Source: Thiomonas intermedia (lineage in GTDB: Bacteria; Pseudomonadota; Gammaproteobacteria; Burkholderiales; Burkholderiaceae_C). Taken from it: a stretch of 64,000 bases of DNA. A program made the translations under genes and the position numbers. Each line of letters begins with the position of its first letter. Position 1 is the stretch's first letter. Under the pieces are notes generated by a model. That model was not told the origin of the DNA and made no database searches. It was given only the letters and a program-made list of their open reading frames with translations. This document shows, one piece after another, positions 1 to 8,706 of this stretch. Where the stretch lies: positions 3,038,001 through 3,102,000 of the forward strand of contig NZ_CP020046.1 of NCBI RefSeq assembly GCF_002028405.1. Direction: 5' to 3'.

Positions 1-1061
1 GTGCGTTCACGGGAAGTGCGGCCGCACTGATGGCCGTTCGCTTCGTCCAAGGCATTGGACTGGGGGGTGAGGTCCCCATTGCAGCGGCTTACATCAACGA
101 GTTGTCGTGCGCAAAGGGGCGGGGCAGGTTCTTCATCTTGTACGAACTCATCTTTCCGCTGGGGCTACTGGCAGCCGCGCAAATCGGCGCATTTATCGTG
201 CCTCGGCTGGGGTGGGAATCAATCTTCATCGCAGGTGGAATCCCTGGACTGGTGATTCTTTTCCTCATGGTGCGGTTGCCCGAATCTCCGCGATGGCTGA
301 TTGCCAAAGGGCAATTTAAGGCGGCAGAAGGGGTAATCGAAAAGATTGAAGCCAGCACCTCGACCCGAACTCTGGACACGCAAGTGCACAGGGATGAGAT
401 CGAAGTGCGTATTGCAAACCTCACCGCGGAATTGAGCGGGCAGAGGAAGGCATCTTGGCGTGAACTCTTCTCACCGCTTTACCGCGCACGAACATTGACC
501 GTATGGGTCCTCTGGGCCGCTGCCTACTTTGTGGCGAACGGGATCAACAATTGGTTGCCGACGTTTTACCGGACGATCTATCACCTGCCATTGAAGGAAT
601 CACTCCATCTGGCCTCCTTGACCAATGTGTTGAGCGCCTGCGCGGTCGTTGTATGCGCACTGCTCGTCGATCGGATTGGCCGGCGCCGCTGGGCAATGGC
701 GAGCTTCCTAATCAGCGGCGCACTCCTCGCGGCGCTCGCCGTGATTGGCGCGCAAACCCCGTGGTCAGTCGTGGTGCTGGCTTCGAGTGCCTATGCCGTC
801 ATGGGGACCACCACCGTGCTCTTGTATCTCTATACGCCGGAGATCTATCCGACGCGCATGCGTGCGATGGGAACGGGGTTGGCAACGTCTTGGCTGCGAC
901 TTGCCTCAGCGACGGCTCCCGCAATCGTCGGGTTCGTGCTTCCCCGGCGAGGTATCGCTGCGATTTTCCTCATGTTTGCCGTGACCACTCTCGTGGGCTT
1001 TGTTGCCGCGACACGGATGGTCGAGACAACAGATCGCCAGCTTGAAGACATTTCACCGTGA
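1..1061 (+). CDS. MFS transporter, sugar/metabolite:H+ symporter type (5' end cut off by window)
   Basis: Inner-membrane major facilitator that probably imports a small organic acid or sugar with protons. The reading frame is open to the left edge (codons from base 3, no stop), so the first ATG at 30 is internal and the N-terminal helices lie outside the window. Visible family marks are the RFVQGIGLGGE loop, the PESPRWL motif after the sixth helix, DRIGRRRW in the second half, and PEIYPTRMRAMG near the end. Several hydrophobic helices are evident. The porin gene follows 94 bp downstream in the same direction, so the pair could form an outer/inner membrane uptake route. The substrate cannot be read from the sequence. 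It lies on the island side of the integrase at 3064. Confidence 0.85.
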   Translation, partial: AFTGSAAALMAVRFVQGIGLGGEVPIAAAYINELSCAKGRGRFFILYELIFPLGLLAAAQIGAFIVPRLGWESIFIAGGIPGLVILFLMVRLPESPRWLIAKGQFKAAEGVIEKIEASTSTRTLDTQVHRDEIEVRIANLTAELSGQRKASWRELFSPLYRARTLTVWVLWAAAYFVANGINNWLPTFYRTIYHLPLKESLHLASLTNVLSACAVVVCALLVDRIGRRRWAMASFLISGALLAALAVIGAQTPWSVVVLASSAYAVMGTTTVLLYLYTPEIYPTRMRAMGTGLATSWLRLASATAPAIVGFVLPRRGIAAIFLMFAVTTLVGFVAATRMVETTDRQLEDISP

Positions 1062-1155
1062 GGCGCTTGCCTCCCGGTTGTAGAGCATTTTCTCGTCGGC
1101 GACATGCGCTGAAGCGCTTCGCTTTCGGTTTCTCACAGTCCCCATCACACCACCC

Positions 1156-2322
1156 ATGAAAAACTATCCCACCACATTGGCTCGCCCGATCGTTTCAAAA
1201 GTCCTTAAGACCGCGCTGCGTAGCGCTGCCGTCGCGGCTGCATGCGCCGCCGCATATGCGCCGGCCAGCGCGCAATCGTCCGTGCAGTTGTACGGCAACA
1301 TTGACGTCGCGATCACGCGTGCCACAGGCGTAAAAGGGGGCAGCGTAACCAAAATGGCCAGCGGCACTGACTTCCCCAGCCAGGTCGGCATAAAAGGGCG
1401 TGAAGATCTGGGCGGAGGGCTTTCCTCCTTCTTCGACATCGCCACAGGTTTTTGCTCCGCCGGCGCTAGCTCGGCGAGCAACCCATACTGTACCGGCGGC
1501 AGCTTCATGGGGCGAACCTCCATGCTAGGTCTGCAAGGTGACTTCGGCCGCATTGCGGCGGGCCGGTTTCTCCTGCCTGTTTACCTTAACGCTGGGGCGG
1601 TCGACCCCTTCCACAATGGCACCACCGGCGCCATCACCAACCTGAACCGTGCGGCATCGGCTTTTAATTTCCTGCGCGCATCGCAACTGGTTGAATACAC
1701 CACGCCCAATCTGCACGGCGTTACCGCCAATGCCGTCTACGGCTTTGGCGCACAACCTGGGTCGACGTCGGCCAATCAACTCTATAACCTAAGCGTTCGT
1801 TATGCGAGCGGCCCGCTGATGGTTGGTGCCGCCTATCTACGGCACAACCAATTGGTGAGTGCAACCCAAGCCAGCGCTGCTCTGCCCGTCGGTTCTGTGG
1901 AGGCTGTGAAGGTTGTCCAAGCCTTCGGCTCTTACGACTTCGGCCATTTCAAGCTCGGCGGAATGTTTCAGACGTTCCGTAGTAATTTGCCGGCTGCGCT
2001 GTTTGAGCCAGTGTCGACCAGCACCGCGGGTCTCGACACTCGATTTTGGATGCTCGGGGTTTCCGTGCCAGTTGGGCCTGGCACCATTGCTGCCTCTTAC
2101 TCCGACGCCAAAGACACGAATGTGGCGAACAGCGACGCGCACATGTACGCAGTGGGTTATATCTACAGACTGTCTAAGCAGACCTCCATTTACACCGATG
2201 TGAGCCGCATCTCCAATGGAGCACAATCCTTCTATGGCGTACACGATGCGTCAAACACAGACACTGGCCTCCTAGGGACGAACGCGGACGGATTTTCCGT
2301 TGGCATGCGCCATGTGTTCTGA
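1156..2322 (+). CDS. Outer-membrane porin, Burkholderiales type (OmpC-like)
   Basis: Trimeric beta-barrel porin for diffusion of small solutes across the outer membrane. The 388-residue product has a signal peptide with an Ala-rich core ending ASA-Q near residue 40. The mature start, SVQLYGNIDVAI, is typical of this family. Alternating strand patterns follow and the protein ends in MRHVF, with the C-terminal Phe needed for outer-membrane assembly. Length is normal for the family. It follows the MFS gene and precedes a 10-bp stem-loop at 2441-2473. Its composition looks less GC-rich than the core genes, consistent with carriage on a mobile island. Confidence 0.9.
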   Translation: MKNYPTTLARPIVSKVLKTALRSAAVAAACAAAYAPASAQSSVQLYGNIDVAITRATGVKGGSVTKMASGTDFPSQVGIKGREDLGGGLSSFFDIATGFCSAGASSASNPYCTGGSFMGRTSMLGLQGDFGRIAAGRFLLPVYLNAGAVDPFHNGTTGAITNLNRAASAFNFLRASQLVEYTTPNLHGVTANAVYGFGAQPGSTSANQLYNLSVRYASGPLMVGAAYLRHNQLVSATQASAALPVGSVEAVKVVQAFGSYDFGHFKLGGMFQTFRSNLPAALFEPVSTSTAGLDTRFWMLGVSVPVGPGTIAASYSDAKDTNVANSDAHMYAVGYIYRLSKQTSIYTDVSRISNGAQSFYGVHDASNTDTGLLGTNADGFSVGMRHVF

Positions 2323-2440
2323 GCGGCCAATGCAAACCGCTTTTGCGAAGGCCCCGGGCTGGCTCGACAGGTATGTCGATCCGCGCAGTCCGCGCTTCCA
2401 GACACAGGTAGGCGCGGTCAACGACCATTGACATGTATTA

Positions 2441-2473
2441 GCTCCGGCGCCAAGTTTCCCTTCGCGCCGGAGC
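2441..2473. terminator. Perfect 10-bp stem-loop downstream of the porin gene
   Basis: GCTCCGGCGC (2441-2450) pairs exactly with GCGCCGGAGC (2464-2473) around a 13-base loop. No T-run follows on the + strand, so it may be an RNA-stabilising or factor-assisted end rather than a classical terminator. Between 2323 and 2640 I see no gene. Confidence 0.4.
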
Positions 2474-2641
2474 GCAAGTGCATGTCGTGCGACGCGCGAA
2501 GGAACACTCGCTTCTTGGACGCGACAGCCTCGGCTTCGCGCGCAATGTAATTGCGCAGGCAACGTGTCATGGCGCAAACAATCGGGCAATCGTCGATGCA
2601 TGCTTGGCCTTGGATAGCCGTACGCGGCGTCGCTACGGTTC

Positions 2642-2897
2642 TCAGTTTCCTTTGAACACCTTCCGCATGGCGTCGATCTCGAGTACCGAGTTCGACAGCA
2701 GCTTCTTGAGCTTGGTGTTCTCCGCCTCCAACCCCTTGCGCCGCTGCGCGTCCCACACCTTCGTGCCGCCAATCTTGACCTTCAATGTATCGTCGCTTGG
2801 CGCACAGAAACCATGATTGCGGCACAGAAACTTGACCGGCAATCCAGCATGGGCCTCACGCAGGAAGCCAATGAGCTGGTCCTCGATGCAGCGGATA
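2642..2897 (-). pseudogene. IS3-family transposase OrfA remnant
   Basis: The minus-strand reading IEDQLIGFLREAHAGLPVKFLC...HGF, then KVWDAQRRKGLEAENTKLKKLL and VLEIDAMRKVFKGN before the stop, matches the helix-turn-helix and leucine-zipper part of IS3-group OrfA proteins (usually EEQIIGFLREAEAGLPVKELCRKHGF... then LEAENARLKKLLAE). No ATG fits the expected N-terminus; the frame runs on into unrelated sequence. The OrfB integrase that should follow is absent, so this is a decayed fragment. It lies between the porin and the integrase, as expected in a mosaic island. Bases 2898-3063 hold no gene I recognise. Confidence 0.7.
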
Positions 2898-3063
2898 TTT
2901 TCCCTGCACACCTGAGTTGCTGATTGGGGTGAAGGACCGATCTGGGCTGCGTTGCTGACTTTGCGGTGATCGTCCGCTAATGGCTGCTTTGGCCGAATAC
3001 GCGCCCCTCGCTCGATCTGCGCAACCGGGCATCGCAGTCGGCAGTCCGCCGGCCTGGCCGCCG

Positions 3064-4284
3064 TCAGCTTGCAGCGTCCCGTCCGTCCAACGCGGCGGCC
3101 TCTCCGGCATCCGCCGACCCTTCCAAGTAGTCCCCCCACGCCTGCATCAACGCCCGGCGCTTGTCGAACAGATCCCCGCGGCGGTACGCCGCCTCCACCG
3201 CATTGCCGATGGCATGCGCCAGCGCCATCTCAATCACCTGCTGCGGAAAGTGCGTGCTCTCCGCCGCCCAATCGCTGAAGCTCGACCGGAAGCCATGCAC
3301 CGTCAGTCCCGGGCGCATGCCGCGCAACAACTCCAGCATCGCCATATTGCTGATCGTCGGCTTGCGGGCTCCCCAGAACACCGCATCCGAGCCCTCCTGA
3401 CGGGGCAAGGCGGACAGTAAGGCCACGGCTTGCTGCGATAGCGGCACCCGGTGCTCCACCTGCGTCTTCATGCGCGCGGCCGGAATGACCCACAACGCCC
3501 GTGCCAGGTCGATCTCCTCCCAGCGCGTCCCAATCACCGTGCCCGTGCGCATCGCCGTCAGGAGGGTGAACTGCAACGCCCAGGCACTCATGCTGGAGCG
3601 CTGCCGCAACGCCGCCAGGAAGGCGGGCACCCCCCGCCAGTCCATCGCCTCGAAATGCTTCACCCGGCGCTTCTTGCTGATCCTCGGCAACAACGCGTCC
3701 AGATGGCCCCGCCACGCCGCCGGATTCTCCCCCGTGCGCAAGCCCCGCGCCTTGGCCGCCGACAGCACGGCTTCGATGCGTTGCCGCAGCCGCGTGGCCG
3801 TCTCATGCTTGGTCTGCCAGATCGGCGACAGTGCGGCCAGCACCGCATCGGTGCCCACCTCTCCCACCGGCTGGCGGCCGAACTGCGGAAACGCATAGGT
3901 GCGCAGCGTGTTGATCCACTGATCCCCATGCTTGGGATTCTTCCACCCCGGCTTCATCGACTCCCACAACTGCAGGGCCACCGATTCAAACGTCTCGACC
4001 TTGATGTCACCCGCGGGAGCCGCCTTCACGCGCACCGCCACCGGCTCACCCCGTTTGACCTTGGCGCGCAACTCCGCTGCTCGGGCCACCGCATCAGCCA
4101 GCGTCAGGTCCCCCAGCCCACCGAGTGAATATTCGCTCGCCCGGCCATTGACCATCGAGCGGAACGTCCACAGACTCGACCCGCCGCGCACGCGCAGATA
4201 CAACCCAGTCGCAACCCGGTGCAGACCGTCCACCCTGGAGAGCTTGCGCACCTCCTGCGCCGTCAGTTGTCCCTTGGTCATCAC
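3064..4284 (-). CDS. int: P4-type tyrosine recombinase (integrase)
   Basis: Site-specific integrase of a genomic island or prophage-like element. It has 406 residues, normal for P4-type integrases: an N-terminal DUF4102-like arm-binding region (residues 5-90), a core-binding helix bundle (95-205) and a catalytic domain (210-375). The catalytic residues are all visible: Arg246 in AMRTG, His330 and Arg333 in HGFR, His357 in ALAHAIGN, and nucleophile Tyr367 in EAAYRRG. The enzyme is therefore probably intact. Its start codon faces the tRNA-3'-end-like sequence at 4441-4457, the usual arrangement of an island integrase beside its attachment site. Start at 4284 or 4281 (two consecutive ATGs). Confidence 0.93.
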   Translation of the reverse strand: MMTKGQLTAQEVRKLSRVDGLHRVATGLYLRVRGGSSLWTFRSMVNGRASEYSLGGLGDLTLADAVARAAELRAKVKRGEPVAVRVKAAPAGDIKVETFESVALQLWESMKPGWKNPKHGDQWINTLRTYAFPQFGRQPVGEVGTDAVLAALSPIWQTKHETATRLRQRIEAVLSAAKARGLRTGENPAAWRGHLDALLPRISKKRRVKHFEAMDWRGVPAFLAALRQRSSMSAWALQFTLLTAMRTGTVIGTRWEEIDLARALWVIPAARMKTQVEHRVPLSQQAVALLSALPRQEGSDAVFWGARKPTISNMAMLELLRGMRPGLTVHGFRSSFSDWAAESTHFPQQVIEMALAHAIGNAVEAAYRRGDLFDKRRALMQAWGDYLEGSADAGEAAALDGRDAAS

Positions 4285-4440
4285 AGTCTCCGCCGAGTTC
4301 GAATGTCCACAAAATTGTCATCAAAAACAGCGGCACTGTCACCCCCTTTGGGAAACATGGGGAAACGCGGATGTGATACAAGTTATTGAAAATAAAAGAG
4401 AAAATGAACTTCTCGGAACGAGGCGGAACAAAGGCTAGAC

Positions 4441-4457
4441 AGACTCCCTTTCCGCCA
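4441..4457 (+). other. Probable att site: tRNA 3'-end remnant
   Basis: The stretch ending CCCTTTCCGCCA looks like the acceptor stem plus CCA of a tRNA, with a serine-type G discriminator. It is followed immediately by a perfect terminator. There is no T-arm or anticodon arm upstream, so only the last 12-17 bases of the tRNA are present, as left at the distal junction of an element integrated into a tRNA gene. The adjacent P4-type integrase supports this. The intact tRNA should lie left of the window. Confidence 0.5.
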
Positions 4458-4463
4458 AAACAT

Positions 4464-4495
4464 AGCCCAAGTGACTGATTCACTTGGGCTTTTTT
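4464..4495 (+). terminator. Rho-independent terminator after the tRNA remnant
   Basis: AGCCCAAGTG (4464-4473) and CACTTGGGCT (4481-4490) form a perfect 10-bp stem with a 7-base loop, followed by TTTTT. It probably belonged to the original tRNA gene. Confidence 0.85.
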
Positions 4496-4508
4496 ATGGG
4501 CTCAGACT

Positions 4509-4907
4509 ATGAAGCCGCTTGACCCGATGAGCCACTGCCCCTGTGGGAGCGGCAGGTCGCTGGATAACTGCTGCGGACATCTTCTCGCTGGCCTGGAAGC
4601 CGCACCCACGGCTGAAGCATTGATGCGCTCCCGCTATGTGGCGTATGCATTGGGGTATGGAGATTACGTGCTGGCGACCTGGCATGTGTCGACGCGGCCC
4701 GACAGTCTGGAACTCGGGACGGAGCCCAGGCCCAGATGGATCGGGCTTTCGATCAAGCGTCACGACTTGCACGGTGAGGATCGAGCCGTTGTGGAGTTCG
4801 TGGCGCGCTACAAGGTGGGTGGTCGGGCGCATCGCATGCAGGAGTCGAGCCGATTTGTGCGAGAAAACGGCGACTGGTTCTATGTCGACGGCGAGGTTTC
4901 CCCCTAG
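4509..4907 (+). CDS. YchJ family SEC-C motif protein
   Basis: Small zinc-binding protein of unknown role, UPF0225/YchJ family. The N-terminus CPCGSG...DNCC is the SEC-C zinc motif. The C-terminal part, with VVEFVARYK, ESSRFVRENGDWFYVDGEV, is the NTF2-like YchJ core. The start is uncertain: ATG 4509 gives 132 residues, while the ATG at 4527 (MSHCPCGSG) fits family members better. It is the first gene on the chromosomal side of the island boundary, directly after the tRNA terminator, and is convergent with the oxidase gene that follows. Confidence 0.85.
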   Translation: MKPLDPMSHCPCGSGRSLDNCCGHLLAGLEAAPTAEALMRSRYVAYALGYGDYVLATWHVSTRPDSLELGTEPRPRWIGLSIKRHDLHGEDRAVVEFVARYKVGGRAHRMQESSRFVRENGDWFYVDGEVSP

Positions 4908-4941
4908 TTCGGCCCAGTAGGCGCGGCCGTGCCGGGCATGT

Positions 4942-6183
4942 TCACCCTGGCCACCGTTGCGGCAGATAGGGCGAGGGGTCGACCCGTGGCGTCTCGCCGC
5001 AAATCATCTCGGCCAGCAGTCGCCCGCTGATAGGGCCAAGGGTGAAACCCTGATGGGCATGGCCGAAGTTGAGCCACAGTCCGGGGTGGCGAGGCGCGGG
5101 GCCGATGACGGGCAGCATGTCGGCTGTGCATGGACGCGACCCGACCCAGGCCGGATCAGGGCGGGGAGGACCGAGGTCGAGCAGTTCGCTCGCCATGGCT
5201 TCGGTTTTGCGGAGCTGTATCGGCGTTGGTGGCGCATCGATGGGGGCGAACTCGGCACCGGTGGTCAACCTCAGCCCGAGGCGCATGGGCGCGAGCACGT
5301 AGCCGCGTTCGGCGTCGAGCAGGGGCTGGCGCAATCCTAGGGATTGGGGATAGTGCTGGTGGTAGCCGCGCTTGATGAACAGGGGGTAGCGATAGCCCAG
5401 ATCACGGAGGCACTGTTGCGACCACGGCCCAAGGGCGATCACGGCCTGCTCGGCTTCAATGTGGCCGCCTTCGCCCTGAATCGACCATCCCGCGCCACTC
5501 GCCCGCAATGTCTTTGCATCGCCACGCAGGAGGCGACCGCCACGCGCAGCGAACAGCGCCGCGTAACGCTGCACCAGCGCTCCGGGGTCTTGGACAGCCC
5601 ACGGATCGAGCCAGTGCACCGCACCGGCCAGTTCCTGGCGCAATGTCGGCTCGGAGCGAGACAGCGCTGCTTTGTCCTCGGCAGTAAATCGCACGCCGAA
5701 CTGGTCTTGCAGACGCTGTGCGCGTTCCACGGCCCGAGCGAATGCGCGCGGTGTGCGGAAGACGAAGCGGAACCCATCGCGCTGGACCAGTTGCTCGGCC
5801 TGCGCAGCAGCAATCAGTGGTGCATGCTCTTCGAGGGCGTAAGCGATCAGGCGGCTGTAACTCTGGGTGGCATGGGCATGCGCGGCGGGGCGCGATTGGT
5901 GGAAGTATTGGATCAGGGGAATCGCCATGTGGCGCAGGCCCCGCGCGTGCCAATGCACCTCGGCGCCGCGTCCCAGGGCGGCCCGCAGCACGAAGTTCAG
6001 CTCGCGGGGGAAGGCATAGGGCTCGACGGCCTCACGCTGGATGAGGCCGGCATTGCCGTAGGAGGTCTCTTCGCCGGGCCCGCGGCGATCGATCAACGTG
6101 ACATCAACGCCCCGCTGCTGCAGGTGCAGGGCGGTGCAGGTGCCCACCATGCCGGCGCCGAGTACCAAGACAGTCTTGCCCAT
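4942..6183 (-). CDS. FAD-dependent amino-acid oxidoreductase, DadA/D-amino-acid dehydrogenase-like
   Basis: Flavoprotein of the DAO family, most like the D-amino-acid dehydrogenase small subunit, which oxidises D-amino acids to 2-oxo acids and passes electrons to the respiratory chain. The protein has 413 residues. The Rossmann fold starts at once with VLVLGAGMVGTCTALHL, followed by DRRGPGEETSYGNAGLI. The C-terminus has GSRPCTADMLPVIGP and LNFGHAHQGFTLGPISGRLLAE, the FAD-closing motif of DadA. I place the start at 6183 (MGKTVLVLG); the frame is open 96 bases further upstream, but that extension is not conserved-looking. The exact substrate is not determined. Confidence 0.85.
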   Translation of the reverse strand: MGKTVLVLGAGMVGTCTALHLQQRGVDVTLIDRRGPGEETSYGNAGLIQREAVEPYAFPRELNFVLRAALGRGAEVHWHARGLRHMAIPLIQYFHQSRPAAHAHATQSYSRLIAYALEEHAPLIAAAQAEQLVQRDGFRFVFRTPRAFARAVERAQRLQDQFGVRFTAEDKAALSRSEPTLRQELAGAVHWLDPWAVQDPGALVQRYAALFAARGGRLLRGDAKTLRASGAGWSIQGEGGHIEAEQAVIALGPWSQQCLRDLGYRYPLFIKRGYHQHYPQSLGLRQPLLDAERGYVLAPMRLGLRLTTGAEFAPIDAPPTPIQLRKTEAMASELLDLGPPRPDPAWVGSRPCTADMLPVIGPAPRHPGLWLNFGHAHQGFTLGPISGRLLAEMICGETPRVDPSPYLPQRWPG

Positions 6184-6390
6184 GTCGTTAGCTCTTGTTG
6201 GGGATGATTGATCGTGAATGGCGAAGGCTGAAGACTCATGGGCAACGCCGGGCCTAGTGACCTCTGCGCTCAACCTCACGAAACCCAGGGGGCGGCTTCA
6301 TTCTTCAACGTGCCGATTCTCAACAGGGGTTCCAGCATACGTGGGCAGGAGGCCAGGACAGGCTGTGCGCGTACACGGGGTGAGGTCGGT

Positions 6391-6409
6391 TCGCAGGATA
6401 ATCCTGCGA
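6391..6409. promoter_or_regulatory. Perfect 9-1-9 inverted repeat upstream of the GGDEF gene
   Basis: TCGCAGGATaATCCTGCGA is an exact palindrome with a one-base centre, 110 bp before the start of the diguanylate cyclase gene. It lies in the 336-bp gap 6184-6519, which otherwise holds no gene I can support. It could be an operator; the binding protein is unknown. Confidence 0.4.
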
Positions 6410-6519
6410 TAGAAGAACTTCCCTGAAGTGATGGCTTTCTGCCGTCTGATCGACGCACCGATTCGCAGCCATGAGGGTGCAGACGCTTTTTCACTAGGCA
6501 CTCGCCAACGGCATTGGCC

Positions 6520-8706
6520 ATGAGCACACCAGAGACGCAGAACGAACAGGCGCCGGGCTACCCAGATTTCTCTTCGCAGGGAAGGCTTTCGGCCGGATTG
6601 AATCCGGCGGGCGAGGTGTCCGCCGATCAGGCGCGCGCCGTGCTCAAGACCATTCCCGTTGGATTCGCCGGCGGGGTCGTTCCTGCGGGCGTGATGGTCT
6701 GGTTGATTCATCCGGCAGGCGCGGGCACGATGAGTCTGTGGCTCTGGTTTGCCTGGATGGTGATGGCGCACGGCCTGCGCGTGGCGCTGTGGATCGCCGC
6801 ACGCCGCGATCTTGCCTTCACGGAGCACGCGGCGCATTGGCTGATTCGGTTGCGCCTGGGCGTCCTCGTGCTCGGACTGTCGTGGGCGGCGCTGCCGGTG
6901 CTGCTTTCGCCGGTCACGCCATTCGATGAACTGCTCGTGGCCACGGTGATCGCCGCGGTGTGCGGGGCGGGCGTGGCGCAGCAATCTTCCGACGCCCCTT
7001 CGGCCTTGCTGTTCATGGGGCCCCCGGCCGTCAGTTTGAGCGTCCGGCTGCTCGGGTCGTCGGATGCGACGCTGCAGACCGTCGGCATTCTTTCCTTGCT
7101 CTACTTTGTGTTCCTTGGACTGGCGGCGCGCCGGATTCACGCCTCGTTCCGGGAACTCTCGCTGCTGCATGCCCAGGCCAAGCGTCAGTCATTGCACGAC
7201 GCGCTCACCGGCCTGCCCAATCGCACCGCGTTTCACCAGCGCCTGCAGGAGGCGATTGCTCGTGCCCGCAGGCGGGGCACCGAGGTGGCCGTGGGCTATA
7301 TCGATCTCGACGGATTCAAAGAGGTCAACGACACCCATGGCCACGAAGCCGGGGATCGACTGTTGCGCGAAGTCACGCGTCGCTGGCGGCATGCCCTGCG
7401 GGAGACCGAGCTGATCGCGCGCTTGGGAGGCGACGAATTCGCCATTCTGATCGAAGAGGTCGACCCGCGCGAGGCGGTCGATCAGTTATCCACGGTCTTC
7501 GGTCGTCTGGAGACGGTGATGACGGAGCCCGTGTTTGTCTCCGCGCATCAGACCGCCGTCATCGGCATGACGATGGGGGTGTCCCGCTACCCCCAGGACG
7601 GCTCGGAGCCCGATCTGCTGCTGCGTGCGGCAGATGCGGCCATGTATCAGCTCAAGTTGCGCAAGGCCACGCGAACATCCTGGTGGCAACTGGGCGTGCA
7701 GTCCAGCGCCGCGGAACCAGCCCAGACGCAGACGACGGATCCCTATGGCGACAGCGCCAAAGGTATTCTCGCCGATGCCGTGGAACTCCTGGGCCGAGCG
7801 AATCCGCACTTCATCGAGGCGTTCTATGCCGAACTCGAAGCGGACCCCCGTTCAAGAGCCTTGCTGGCTGGGCTGGATGCGCCGCAATGGGCCCACCTGA
7901 AACAGCACCAAAGCGCCTATCTGGCCATGCTGATCGACCCCCAGGCTTCGCGCGAAGCACTGGTTCAGCGCGCATGGCAAATCGGTGAGGTGCATAGCCT
8001 GAGCGGTGTTTCGCCCGCCTTGTTGGCGAGGGCTTCGGTCCGGTATCGCACGCTGATTGATCAACATCTGGATCTCGTGGGATGGCCTCTGATACGTCGT
8101 CATCCCCTGCTTTCCCTGGTGGAGGCCCGCCTCGACGATGCACTGCAGGCCCAGTTCGCGGCATCAGACGCCGTCGCTCAGTCCTATCTGGACGTGTTGG
8201 CCATGCCACTCCTGGCGCGGGACGAGCGATGGAATGACGCGTTGCAGGAACGCCTGGATGCGATGGCCGGATTGCCCGGCGTTGCGGGTGTCGCCTGGTA
8301 TGCCGTGCGCGCCGATGCGACGCTTGGACTGGAGCGAACGGCCAGCGCACATCAGCCTGATGCGTTCGCCCGGTTCTTCGATGCCTTGGGCGCGGCCGGT
8401 GGCGAGACCGAGCGGCGGCAGCCTGACGGTGCAAGCGTCTCGGCATGGCGAACGCGCCGCTTGGCCCGGGTCGATGTCTGGTCGGTGGACGAGGCGGACA
8501 GCTATGCCCGTACGCTCGCCCTCGGCCTGGACATCCGCTGCAGTGCGGCCATTCCCCTGATGAATTCAGCGGGCGAAGTGTGGGCGGTTCTGGCGCTGTA
8601 TGGGAACTATCCGGGTCAGTTCGCGCCGGCATCGATGCAGCAGTGGATGCTCGGCGTGCAACACCAGATAAGCTCGCTCAGGATTCGCGCCTGCGCGGAT
8701 CATTGA
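6520..8706 (+). CDS. Diguanylate cyclase with GGDEF, globin-sensor-like and GAF-like domains
   Basis: Membrane-bound c-di-GMP synthase with an unusual domain order. Of 728 residues, about 45-205 hold six or so membrane helices. Residues 222-385 are GGDEF, with DALTGLPNR and an intact GGDEF at 303-307; the I-site position reads RETE instead of RxxD, so product inhibition may be lost. Residues 415-520 resemble a globin-coupled sensor: QIGEVHSLSGVSPALL fits the proximal-His helix, with His492. Residues 560-725 look like a GAF domain (GLDIRCSAAIPLMNSAGEVWAVLALYG). No EAL is present. ATG 6520 is preferred over TTG 6514. The gene ends overlapping the end of the HD-GYP gene by 7 bp, tail-to-tail, so a synthase and a hydrolase of c-di-GMP are paired. 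The globin call rests on motif reading and is moderately sure. Confidence 0.85.
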   Translation: MSTPETQNEQAPGYPDFSSQGRLSAGLNPAGEVSADQARAVLKTIPVGFAGGVVPAGVMVWLIHPAGAGTMSLWLWFAWMVMAHGLRVALWIAARRDLAFTEHAAHWLIRLRLGVLVLGLSWAALPVLLSPVTPFDELLVATVIAAVCGAGVAQQSSDAPSALLFMGPPAVSLSVRLLGSSDATLQTVGILSLLYFVFLGLAARRIHASFRELSLLHAQAKRQSLHDALTGLPNRTAFHQRLQEAIARARRRGTEVAVGYIDLDGFKEVNDTHGHEAGDRLLREVTRRWRHALRETELIARLGGDEFAILIEEVDPREAVDQLSTVFGRLETVMTEPVFVSAHQTAVIGMTMGVSRYPQDGSEPDLLLRAADAAMYQLKLRKATRTSWWQLGVQSSAAEPAQTQTTDPYGDSAKGILADAVELLGRANPHFIEAFYAELEADPRSRALLAGLDAPQWAHLKQHQSAYLAMLIDPQASREALVQRAWQIGEVHSLSGVSPALLARASVRYRTLIDQHLDLVGWPLIRRHPLLSLVEARLDDALQAQFAASDAVAQSYLDVLAMPLLARDERWNDALQERLDAMAGLPGVAGVAWYAVRADATLGLERTASAHQPDAFARFFDALGAAGGETERRQPDGASVSAWRTRRLARVDVWSVDEADSYARTLALGLDIRCSAAIPLMNSAGEVWAVLALYGNYPGQFAPASMQQWMLGVQHQISSLRIRACADH

